NCBI GenBank assembly: GCA_037349315.1
Contig: JBAIAC010000023.1
Location: 36,556,501-36,620,500, forward strand
DNA from: Chelydra serpentina
Taxonomy: Eukaryota; Chordata; Testudines; Chelydridae
DNA: 64,000 bases
Reading direction: 5' to 3'
The notes beneath the pieces are model-generated. The model did no database searches. It was not told the origin of the DNA and saw only the letters and a program-made list of their open reading frames with translations. Positions 55,405 through 64,000 of this stretch are shown here, in pieces (positions within the stretch are counted from its first letter, which is position 1; every line of letters begins with the position of its first letter). The position numbers and the translations under genes were made by a program.

Positions 55405-56180
55405 CATGTGGCTATAGGACTGGGCACCCGGGGACATATAGTTATGGGGTTAGGGCTCCGGAGGCGGGGGAATGACTGGGGGGGCATGGCTATAGGGCTG
55501 GGCCCCCAGGGGGCATATGGCTATGGAGTTAGGGCCCCGGGGGAGAGGGAATGGCTGGGAGGTATGGTTATAGGACTGGGCCCCCCAGGGGGCATATGGC
55601 TATTGAGTTAGGGCCCCAGGGGAGAAGGAATGGCTGTGCGGGGGCATGGTTATAGGGCTGGGCCCCCAGGGGGCATAGGGCAATGGGGTGAGGGCCCCGG
55701 GGGGAGGGGAGTGGCTGGCGGGGGGGTATGGCTATAGAGCTGGGCCCCCAGGGGGCATATGGCAATGGGGTTAGGGCCCCGGGGGAGAGGGAATGGCTGG
55801 GGGGGTATAGTTATAGGACTGGGCCCCCCAGGGGGCATATGGCAATGGAGTTAGGGCCCCGGGGGGAGGGGAGTGGCTGGCGGGGGGGGGGGGGCATGGC
55901 TATAGGGCTGGGCCCCCAGGGGGCATATGGCAATGGGGTTAGGGCCCCGGGGGGAGGGGAGTGGCTGGCGGGGGGGTATGACTATAGGACTGGGCCCCCC
56001 AGGGGGCATATGGCAATGGGGTTAGGGCCCCGGGGGGAGGGGAGTGGCTGGCGGGGGGGTATGACTATAGGACTGGGCCCCCCAGGGGGCATATGGCAAT
56101 GGGGTTAGGGCCCCGGAGGGAGGGGAGTGGCTGGCTGGGGGGGTATGGCTATAGGGCTGCGCCCCAGGGCGGGTACAGCT
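55405..56180. repeat. G-rich ~82-bp tandem array (minisatellite)
   Basis: At least nine units, each with a TATGGCTATAGGGCTGGG start, a CCCCCAGGGGGCATATGGC middle, GGGTTAGGGCCCC and a GGGGAGTGGCTGGCGGGG end. Unit starts are spaced about 80-87 bases. The last units (55890-56150) are nearly identical, so homogenisation is recent. Long G runs on the + strand could form quadruplexes. Long Gly/Pro-rich frames on both strands follow from the repeat and are not genes. The array ends about 50-100 bases before the ZNF639 CpG island. Confidence 0.9.
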
Positions 56181-56199
56181 ATAGGGCTGTGGTGGCCCC

Positions 56200-56640
56200 G
56201 CCAGGGATGGCGATGGGGCTGGCGGTTGGTTACCTGAGGCGGGGTTTCCACCCCACAGCAGCCTGCGCGGCGTTCCTCCCGCCGGGCGCAATAAGGCGGC
56301 GGTGCCGGCAGGGGGCGCCGGGGGCTCGGCTCCTGGGTGGCTGCGCCTGGGCCCCGCCCCGGCCCGGCCCGGCCCCGCCCCTTCCCCCGCGGCCACTGTC
56401 GGTTCCGGCGGCGGCTGGGGCCTGCAGCAGGGCGCGGAGCGGGGCGGAAGGGAAGGTGAGCACGGCGGGAGATGCGGGCTGGGCTGCCGGCCCGGCGTGG
56501 CGTAACCGCGGACTCCTCCGTCCCCATGACCCCGCCTGGGCTCCCCGCTTCCGGCCCATCTTCTGGCCCCAACGCCGCCACCCCATCGCCTTCCCCCGGG
56601 GCGCCAGGCCGCGTGGGGGCCATGGCTGCCCTGGTGACAT
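56200..56640 (+). promoter_or_regulatory. ZNF639: CpG island, likely ZNF639 promoter
   Basis: Very GC- and CpG-rich. It has several GC boxes (CCCCGCCC, GGGGCGG) around 56350-56450 and no TATA box, as expected for a housekeeping-type gene. It lies 2.5 kb upstream of the ZNF639 coding start on the same strand. Overlapping frames on both strands (up to about 230 codons) come from the composition. Confidence 0.75.
56396..56455 (+). other. ZNF639: Probable non-coding first exon of ZNF639
   Basis: The CpG-island segment ends at a strong donor GGGAAG|GTGAGC (donor at 56456). Human ZNF639 also begins with an untranslated exon. The 5' limit is a guess, since no start-site signal is visible. Confidence 0.45.
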
Positions 56641-57739
56641 TCAGGTCCCGGCCCCGGGGGTTGGCTGGGGTTTGCCGCAGTGATTTCCCTACACCCCCCC
56701 CCGAATTTCCCCAACACCCCCCCAGTTTTGTGAACTAGTTACATGCCAATTTAGTGACAACCCCCCCCCCCAGTACATTCGAACACTCCCCCCCCCTAAT
56801 TTCAACTCCTGGGGAGGCCACTGGTTTGCGGGGTGGCAGCCCCTTGGCGAGCTTGTTTTCCCCTCCCCCTTCCATTGTCCCCCCCCCCCCCCCCTCCAAA
56901 AATCCCCGCTCGCTGCGGGGCTGTGTCCCGTGCGCGTTCACAGGGTGGCGGGCAGCTCCTGGCTTAGCTCTGGGGAAAGGCTCCTAGCAAAGCGCCCTGC
57001 GTGTCGGTACAGTCACGTTAAAGAAAACCCTTCATTAGGTAACAGCTTCACAATGACAAGTAAGACTTAGACCCCCCAAAAATAGCCGTGACCTCCCCTC
57101 CCCAGCCGCCACCCCCCCAATACCTGCGGAAATAGGCCCTTGGACGTATTTGTGATACTTCTTACTCTGATATTTGGCACTCAGTGCTTCCAGGGTTTTA
57201 AAATGTTACTGCTGCATAATTTACGTTTTTCTCTTGCAGATATTTTCTCCACATTTGGATGTTGTATAGCAATCAATTTCTTAGCTATTAGTCCTCTTGC
57301 TGATATTGAAGATTACCTCTAGTAAGTTGGGTGGGCCAGGGCTCTTTCTAGTATTTTCAACATGTAAACATTTTATGCATTTTTGGGGAGAAGTCCTCCA
57401 GAGTCTCCCCCAAAAAGCCCACTTCAGGGGTAATCTCGAACAAAAGATGGCAGGATTTGGCTCTAGAAATGCCACTTCCTGTGTCATGTCGACCACTTGA
57501 CAGTGACTCAAAGTGCTGATCGTCCCTCCTTATGGGGTGAACGCCATTACTCTTCTATCCCAAGGAATGAGGTACGAAACCAGAGTGTAGTGTTTGTGTG
57601 TGCTTAGCAGTTGTTTCTATCACAATATTACAAAACTATTCGGGATGGTGGGAGACAGAAAATGGTAACTTAAGAGACATTGGGGTTTTCAAAAATGCCT
57701 GTGTCGTTAAGAAGCACAAGTCAATGGGACTAGTGCTTC

Positions 57740-58036
57740 GGGCTTGTCTACACTACTACTCTTGTCGGTATAACTTACGTTGCTCAGGGGTGTGTGAAAA
57801 AACACACCTCTGAGTGACATAAATTACACCAAAAGAAGAGCCAGTGTGGATAGCACTATGTCAGCAGGAGAGCTTCTCACATCAACATAGCTGCTGCTGC
57901 TCGTGGAGGTGGTTTTATTATGTTGACCAGAAAAAACTCTCCCATTGGCATAGAGCGGCTACATGAGCGATCTTGTAGTGGTACGGCTGCATCGGTACAG
58001 CTGTGCCACTGTAAGCTCACTAGCGTAGATGTGGCC
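57740..58036. mobile_element. MITE with GGGCTTGTCTACAC ends
   Basis: The left end GGGCTTGTCTACACTAC and right end GCGTAGATGTGGCC are inverted partners. The interior has CGGTATAACTTACGTTGCTC and CACCTCTGAGTGACATAAAT. It is the same family as 34084-34306. Confidence 0.75.
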
Positions 58037-58052
58037 TAAGTCACTGAGCCCA

Positions 58053-58343
58053 GGGCTACACTAGGGGAGGGGGTCGATCTACGATACGCAGCTTCAGCTA
58101 CGTGAATAACGTAGCTGAAGTCGGCGTATCGTAATCGACTTACCTGGCCATGAGGACGGCGGTGAGTCGATCGCTACCGCTCCCCCGCCGACTCCGCTTC
58201 CACCTTTCGATGAGGTGGATTTCCGGAGCTGATGGGGAGCGCTTTCGGGGATCGATTAATCGTGTCTAAACGAGACACGAAAAATCGATCCCCGAAAGAT
58301 CGATTGCTACCTGCCGATCCGGCGGGTAGTGAAGACAAGCCCT
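58053..58343. mobile_element. MITE with palindromic core
   Basis: The left end GGGCTACACTAGGGG and right end GAAGACAAGCCCT are inverted partners. A strong hairpin spans 58081-58132 (ACGATACGCAGCTTCAGCTA on the left arm). A second pair is GGGATCGATTAATCGTGTCT / GACACGAAAAATCGATCCCC near 58238-58290. It is the same family as 40888-41173. Confidence 0.8.
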
Positions 58344-58920
58344 TAGGCACTTTTGAAACCCATTAAATATAATGTAGTCACCCAGTACCAGTGAATATAT
58401 CTAAAAAGAAAACTATAGCCCTGGCCCTTTTGGGAGCTCAACATAGGCAGATGTCAGTACCCATATGGAGCCTCACTGAAACCAAGCCCTCTGGTCATAC
58501 CTGGGTCTCTGAGCCCACAAAATGGTAAACTCTGCTCTGATCTCAGAGCCAGGTATAGCTTGGGAAGCTGCAGTACAGGCTTCTTCATTCTGCCGTACTG
58601 GTGTGTCTGTGCCTTGATTGGATGCATCCACCTCTACAGATGAGAGGGTAGTTCAGTCTCCATGCTCATTCTACTTAAACCAAAAAAAAAAAAAGGAACA
58701 GAACATGAGTTTTTTATCTTGCAGATTAGTGTCATTTCACACAGAATTGAACGTTAGTTTCATTTTTGTGGTGAGGAATTTACCTTTTGGGGAGTCTATT
58801 TCTGTGCTTTGCTGGTGTACTGAGATTAATAATTAATCTTTAAGCACTGATCCATGATTGAAAACCAGCAGAAAATAGGTGTAACCAGGTCTTGGATGTT
58901 GTCTTTTTTAATTGATTTAG

Positions 58921-58989
58921 GCTGAAGCAAAATGAATGAACATCCTAAAAAGAGGAAAAGGAAGACTTTACATCCTTCACGTTATTCAG
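58921..58989 (+). CDS. ZNF639: ZNF639 first coding exon (ATG at 58932)
   Basis: The acceptor TTGATTTAG precedes 58921. Eleven untranslated bases lead to ATGAATGAAC at 58932, and 19 full codons plus one base follow. MNEHPKKRKRKTLHPSRYS differs from human at one residue (H for Y). The donor is TCAG|GTGAGT. Confidence 0.95.
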
Positions 58990-61900
58990 GTGAGTCTAGA
59001 GCTTGAACTGTTGACACTTCAGTGTGTAAGTTACTGTAACTTTCCTCGAAATAAATCTCTCTTGTTTCATGGAAAACTAAAATGCAAGAATTTGTGAAGG
59101 ACTTGTAAACTAAGAGGCAAATTCAAACACATTCATGTGAACATATGTTGTCCCTTTTGGGTGCTCCACTGTTAAACAATTTTAAAACTGTTCCATTTAA
59201 GCCAGCCATTGTTAACGTTTCTCTAATCATTTGCTGTTCCCCATTTCCTCGGTGGCTTTGGGAAAGCTACTTAACTTCTGTTTCCCCATCTATAAAATGG
59301 GGGCAAAGCTACTAACATACACAGGTGTTTTGAGGTTTAGGGGCGATTATCAATAGTGTTGGTCTAACTCTGCTCCCATTGAAGTCAGAGGGAGTTTTGC
59401 TGTTGATTTCAGTTGGAGCAGAGTTAGACTAATGTTGAGTGCTTTTTAAAACCATTAATGTCTGTCCAGTGCATTGAAGATGTAAATCATTATATAAATG
59501 CTTAATATTTTTAGTATCAGGCCATCCATGGTCTTTTAAATTTGGATGCTGTCTAAAAAACAAAGATGTTACCACCGAGGTAAACGTGCGTGTATTTTAA
59601 AGGTATGTGTTGCTATATCAACGTGTGGTTTAAACACGTTTTTTTTTTTTTTCTTTTTCTGTCTAGATTCTTCAGGTGTAAGCAAATATATAGACAACAA
59701 TGGAATCTTTTCTGACCACTGTTATAGTGTCTGTTCTATGAAACAGCCAGACATTAAAATTTCTGAAAACAGAGGTAAGATTACCTTCCTATTATATTAT
59801 TAATCTTCTCTGACAAACACTTATCTAGGTGTATCAAAGTTCTGTACAGAAAAGCAGCAACATAATGCAAAAAAATCCAGCAACTTTACTGTGTAAGTAC
59901 ATTTAATTTTCCACTCTCCAGAACTGGCAGAAGGCTATTAAATAATTTTATTTGAAATTCCATTTCTCATAAGGTATAACATTTTTATTAAAATGTAGAA
60001 ATATTGGAGGCCCAGCAGTTCCTGGTATTTACGACAACTATCAGACTTCACAGTTTAAAGCATTTGTTGAATGGTGTCAAAATAATGTAAACAAAGATTG
60101 GAGTCAGATGGAACAGGGTGCTTTATCAGAAGTTTCCTTTTAACTATTTGATTTGGGCTTCTAAAGACCAACTTCATTATACAAGTGCCCACTGCGTAGT
60201 GTTACCCTTGAAGCATGGAATGGAGTGAATGTAAGGATACACTTCCTTTCTCTCTCCAGTAAAATTAACAATGATTCTCCAGCATTATAATTAAAGTATT
60301 GGAATAGGAAGGACTGTGCAGTTGGAAGCATTTATGGAATAACTTTTGTTCTGCCTCTTTAGGAATTTATATTTAAATTTAAAATTTAATTTCCTCTAAG
60401 GATTTTAAAAGATTTTTCAGCATAATCAGCTATAGCTATTTATTGCTAAAACTTGTTTACAGAGAGAGAAATTGATCAGCTTTTGAATCTGTTGGTCAAC
60501 TTTAATCTGGGCATAAATAATTTCTAGAGCTCTTGTATAGGTCTTTGTACATATTTCGTATATAAAGAGAAAACAATGGAACTCTGGAATAAATAATTAG
60601 AAACTCCATTATCAGACATTTAGAGGAAAGCTGTGTAGTGTCGCGCAAACAATTCAGTTTATACCGCAATATAGGAAAACCTCAGTAAATTATATATTAA
60701 TGGTATTTAACTCTATCCAGATTATACAGACTACAGTATATGGCACAGTCTCGAATGTTGAGATGACTATTTTTAATATGAAGTAGACTCACTTTTTAAA
60801 ATGTGTAAAAAGGTCAACTTCCTTGGTACACAGCTGTTTTGTCAGCTGGTAAAAACATTCTAAAAGTTACCCTATTAAAGGAGGACAATTAATTTCACAC
60901 TTTTATTGGAAGTCAGGTGTGCTGTTTTTACCTACTGGGGAGAAGAGTGAGCATCCCCTCGATTAAGATTAACAAACATGAAATGTAAATGCAGGTTAAA
61001 CGTCAGGAATTTTTAAAATGTTTAAATGTCTGGTTTTCTTTTTTGAATTATGCTGGCCAATCAATTCAGTTTTCAAACCTAAAGGACTCTCTACTATTTT
61101 CATTATTGGATAATATTAACCCTGGGTGCACTTGTATTATTTTTGGACATTAAGGACTGATCTGCGTGACATAAAACAAAAATAATGTGAGTATAGTTTG
61201 ATCAGGATTGACATAGAGTTAATTGTAGCTGTCATTCTCCCAATGCGAGGAAGCAGCCTACAGAGACTACCAGGTCCTAGTACAACATGCTTTATCTTGA
61301 TTTCAGCATCCTTACATCAGAATCAGGATAAAGCATTGTATGTCTGGCTACCTGTGCGCATAGAAGATGAAGGCCATAATGTTGTAGTGGTGGGTATTTT
61401 GATGGTAGAATTTGGTGGGTTACATTGTGACCGCGGTGCCATCATATCTGAGGTTATTGCAAAGAAATTTTTAGAGAACATTGGGATATTGAGAAGAAAC
61501 CAGACTTCCCTTATCCTCATAGGTAGATTCCATGCTCCTGCACAGACCCTAGATACTGATGATGATGGCAGCCCAGTGCATGCCGGGACATCTCATTGGA
61601 GTGGGGCACAGTCGAATATCATGGGGTTGCACTTTACAGACCCAAAAAAGAAAGGTAATTGTAAAGGTATATTTGCAGAAATCATGCATGCTTGAGTACT
61701 GAATAACTTTCTTTGAAGTTGGGGAAATGTGTGTGTTGTCTTTTAATGTAACTGATAGAAAATGTTGATCATGAAGAAAAATTATAGATTGATATAAATG
61801 TGTGAGGGTGTTTCATTTAGCTGGTCTCCTTATTGAAAAGAAATTTTATTTCGGTGGCTTGAGGAAAATATTAGCGTTTTACTTTTATGAACTGCTACAG

Positions 61901-63139
61901 GTGATGAAAAGCAATATATCGACCCATCTGCAACTTTTAATTTTTGTGGTTTTTTTAAACTGTAGCTTGTATCTTCTATTTTCTCTTGTAGAGAAAAGTG
62001 CTAATAATGGAATTTATAAAGACATGTGCGAGTCTCCTATATTCGGTGACAGTCCAACTGAAGAGGAGAAACCCATAGATATTCAAACCATAGAAATTTC
62101 GACTACAGAAGTTAATGCTGTAGAAGTTCATGATATAGAGACGCAAACTGTTTCACCTGAAAAGCTAGAAGTCGAAGACATTGAAGAAATACCTGTTGAA
62201 AGCTGTAAACTTTTTGAGAAGAACCAGGCTTTGAATATCACTGCTCAGCAGAAGTGGCCTTTGCTGAGAGCCAACAGTAGTGGCCTATACAAGTGTGAGC
62301 TGTGCGAGTTTAATAGCAAGTACTTCTCTGATTTAAAGCAGCATATGATCCTGAAGCATAAGACATGTACAGATACCAATGTCTGCAGAGTATGTAAAGA
62401 GAGTTTCTCCAGCAAAGTTCTGCTAATTGAACATGTAAAAATACATGAGGAAGATCCCTACATCTGTAAATATTGTGACTACAAAACAGTGATATTTGAG
62501 AACCTCAGTCAGCACATAGCAGATACTCATTTCAATGACCATCTTTATTGGTGTGAGCAGTGTGATGTGCAGTTCTCCTCGAGCAGTGAGCTTTACCTGC
62601 ACTTCCAGGAACACAGCTGTGATGAACAGTATCTGTGTCAGTTTTGTGAGCATGAAACCAATGATCCAGAAGACTTGCATAGCCATGTGGTGAATGAGCA
62701 TGCATGTAGATTAATAGAGTTAAGTGATAGCTATAGCAACAAGGAGCGTGGACAGTACAGCCTCATAAACAAAATTAGCTTTGACAAATGCAAAAACTTC
62801 TTTGTATGCCAAGTGTGTGGCTTTAGGAGTAGGCTGCATACGAATGTCAACAGACATGTAGCTATTGAACACACCAAAATATTCCCCCATGTTTGTGACG
62901 ACTGTGGGAAAGGCTTTTCAGGTATGTTGGAATATTGCAAGCATTTAAATTCTCATTTATCTGAAGGGATTTATTTGTGTCAATATTGTGAATATTCAAC
63001 AGGACAGATTGAAGACCTTAAAACTCATTTGGATTTCAGGCATTCAGCAGACTTGCCTCATAAGTGTACCAATTGCTTAATGAGGTTTGAAAATGAAAAA
63101 GATCTTATGTGTCACCTTCAGATACATGAGACAGCTTGA
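58932..63139 (+). CDS. ZNF639: ZNF639 (ZASC1), nine C2H2 zinc-finger DNA-binding protein (gene-level span)
   Basis: Nuclear zinc-finger protein; human ZNF639 is reported to bind DNA and modulate transcription. The N-terminus MNEHPKKRKRKTLHPSRYS carries a PKKRKRK nuclear localisation signal. A conserved IFSDHCYSVCSMKQPD segment and an acidic spacer follow. Nine C2H2 fingers then occupy about 62285-63130: YKCELCEFNSKYF, NVCRVCKESF, YICKYCDYKT, YWCEQCDVQF, YLCQFCEHET, FVCQVCGFRS, HVCDDCGKGF, YLCQYCEYST and HKCTNCLMRF starts. Three coding exons (58932-58989, 59667-59774, 61992-63139) join in frame to 437 residues, about 48 shorter than the 485 of human. The shortfall equals one middle exon that I could not find. 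A different open segment at 61307-61654 could fill the gap. The reading is very close to human from the finger block onward. Confidence 0.95.
59235..59345 (+). repeat. MIR-like SINE fragment in ZNF639 intron
   Basis: GGCTTTGGGAAAGCTACTTA, TTCTGTTTCCCCATCTATAA and AATGGGGGCAAAGCTACT follow MIR order (right half). Confidence 0.6.
59667..59774 (+). CDS. ZNF639: ZNF639 second coding exon
   Basis: 108 nt: SSGVSKYIDNNGIFSDHCYS then VCSMKQPDIKISENR. The human counterpart is SSGISRIADGFNGIFSDHCYS and onward. The acceptor is TGTCTAG after a long T tract, and the donor is AGAG|GTAAGA. It ends one base into a codon. Confidence 0.93.
59999..60142 (+). other. Unassigned 48-codon open segment in ZNF639 intron
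   Basis: After a TGTAG acceptor-like site, one frame runs NIGGPAVPGIYDNYQTSQ then FKAFVEWCQNNVNKDW and stops at TAA (60140-60142). It looks protein-like but is short, and the frame does not match the incoming ZNF639 phase. It may be chance. Confidence 0.15.
61307..61654 (+). CDS. Candidate 116-codon cassette exon or exonised element within ZNF639
   Basis: An open frame of about 170 codons (61184-61695) runs between ZNF639 coding exons 2 and 3. Within it, a TTGATTTCAG acceptor (ending 61306) and an AAAG|GTAATT donor (61655) bound 348 nt. Entry and exit phases both equal phase 1, exactly what the flanking exons need, so inclusion would add 116 residues in frame. The translation (LHQNQDKALYVWLPVRIED, NVVVVGILMVEFGGLHCD, AIISEVIAKKFLENIGIL, DTDDDGSPVHAGTSHW) does not resemble the exon known in human ZNF639 nor any family I recognise. 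It could be a lineage-specific exon, a transposon-derived frame or a recent pseudogene fragment. Confidence 0.3.
61992..63139 (+). CDS. ZNF639: ZNF639 last coding exon: acidic spacer and nine zinc fingers
   Basis: 1148 coding nt to TGA at 63137-63139. The acceptor TTCTCTTGTAG ends at 61991. It starts EKSANNGIYKDMCESP (human EKSADIVICDEECDSP). An acidic segment follows (IQTIEISTTEVNAVEVHDIE, then PVESCKLFEKNQALNITAQQ), and then nine C2H2 fingers with regular C-x2-C and H-x3/4-H spacing. The spacer is shorter than in human and divergent, while the fingers are almost unchanged. Finger spacing is uneven, with a longer gap between fingers 5 and 6. The open frame that continues upstream to 61802 is intron. 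Confidence 0.95.
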
Positions 63140-64000
63140 TGTTTTTTCTTCTGTAGTCAATTTATTAGAATTAAAATGCATTTTCCAGTGTGTCATATGG
63201 TAATATTAATTACAGTTGTAATAGAGATTCTACAGTGGATAATTGTAATGCCAGTTGACTGATTTTTTTTATTTTTTTTAATCAACAAAACACGTTTAAT
63301 GACTGGTATGTTTGTTTTTGGGAATTTCCTGGCGTTAGAGCTTGGGTGGACAGGAAACAACTATATTTAAAAGATGGTTGTTCAGTCACATGGTGGGAGT
63401 TGCATGTTATAGTAGCCATTTTAAAGGTCATTCCATCTGCTAATGTAGTGGTATGTGTGTTTGACGTGAAGAACAGGAAGGCAGCTCTTTCTCGATAAGA
63501 AAAATGGAAGAGAAAACTAATTTCTATTTTCACTCTTAAATCTGTACTTAATTTACTGTTATACTTTAGCAAACAGGGCTGTTTGTTCTCAACTGGATTC
63601 CCCAACTCACATTAACCTCCTCAGCAGCTGAGTATACTCATCCTCAGTAAAGTTCACTGGGCTACTGAAGACATGTATTCTCTAAAAAGTGGCCTCTCTG
63701 CAAGCACCCATCTAGCACTTCCCTTAACAAGCCTCCAACCCTATATTCCTCCTGCTACACTGACAAGCCTTCCTAGTTCCTCCACCATGACAAATTCCTA
63801 AATTTGACCTCTCTTGGCCAGTGTTCTTGCCCTACCCCCACATTCACACTGTGCTGTCCCTTCCCAGTCAACTGCTTGGTCCCAGCTTTGCTTTTAGCTG
63901 TAGAACTGTCCCACAGCTATCCCTTTCCCCTGACAAGTGTCACATTTTCCCCGTAACTGCCACAGATCTCCCACTTTTCTCCTGCCTCTTTCCCATCTAT
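63140..64000 (+). other. ZNF639: ZNF639 3' UTR and flank
   Basis: AT-rich after the stop. ATTAAA at 63170-63175 is a possible but early poly(A) signal; no canonical AATAAA was seen. The stretch 63600-64000 is C/T-rich (TTCCTCCTGCTACACTG, CTTCCCTTAACAAGCCTCC) without a recognisable gene. MFN1, the next gene in human, is not reached. Confidence 0.5.

Larger units (their letters stand above)
56456..58920 (+). other. ZNF639: ZNF639 intron 1
   Basis: It begins GC-rich, with C-runs at about 56693-56702, 56760-56773 and 56880-56894. It becomes AT-rich and holds two adjacent MITEs (57740-58036, 58053-58343). No coding exon was recognised. An additional untranslated exon cannot be excluded. Confidence 0.5.

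Noticed and set aside
55405..56717. Long Gly/Pro-rich open frames on both strands (126, 231 and 172 codons)
   Set aside because: They follow from the ~82-bp G-rich tandem array and CpG island. They change frame between units, have no domains and overlap on opposite strands.
61802..61991. Upstream extension of the last ZNF639 exon (MRVFHLAGLL.. start)
   Set aside because: An intron branch/acceptor tract (TTTTCTCTTGTAG) lies just before EKSA, and the extra residues do not match ZNF639. The frame is open by chance.

Overview
The window is vertebrate nuclear DNA, most likely from a hidden-necked (cryptodiran) turtle. The evidence is the mobile-element mix: tRNA-derived SINEs with a CR1-like tail (2641-2814; 45171-45345, minus), young CR1 3' ends, L3/MIR/L2 relics and many small hAT-type elements with 8-bp target-site duplications. 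Genes are intron-rich with GT-AG splicing, and there is no prokaryotic or organellar signal. The species call is inference.

Two genes are certain. PIK3CA (p110-alpha, the catalytic subunit of class IA phosphoinositide 3-kinase) runs on the + strand from 3253 to the stop at 34798. It shows 19 coding exons equivalent to human exons 3-21 (residues 118-1068). Exon 2, with the start codon, lies to the left of the window. All 19 exons are in frame and total 2855 nt. ZNF639 (ZASC1, nine C2H2 zinc fingers) follows on the + strand. It has a CpG-island promoter and non-coding first exon near 56.2-56.5 kb, its ATG at 58932 and its stop at 63139. The order PIK3CA-ZNF639 matches amniote 3q26-type synteny. 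KCNMB3, which lies between them in human, was not seen.

Layout: 1-3252, PIK3CA intron. 3253-34798, PIK3CA exons and introns; the largest introns are 6.1 kb (7940-14068) and 8.5 kb (16045-24592), both full of transposon remains. 34799 to about 37-41 kb, 3' UTR and flank with small inverted-repeat elements. 41-50 kb, gene-free repeats including a 1.6-kb hAT element with long inverted arms and a decayed transposase (46545-48128). 50709-51893 (minus), an intact 394-codon intronless frame with 22-residue tandem repeats and a C-terminal domain that may be C2orf72-like. About 53.9-56.2 kb, a G-rich ~82-bp tandem array interrupted by a solo LTR (54499-55404) and abutting the ZNF639 CpG island. 56.2-63.1 kb, ZNF639. 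63.1-64 kb, its 3' flank.

The best leads for something undescribed are: (1) a ~170-codon open frame inside ZNF639 (61184-61695) with splice sites in exactly the phase needed for a 116-codon cassette exon, where the exon known from human ZNF639 is not visible; (2) the repeat-bearing minus-strand gene at 50.7-51.9 kb, whose repeat-length changes all preserve the frame; (3) the promoter-side tandem array split by an LTR.
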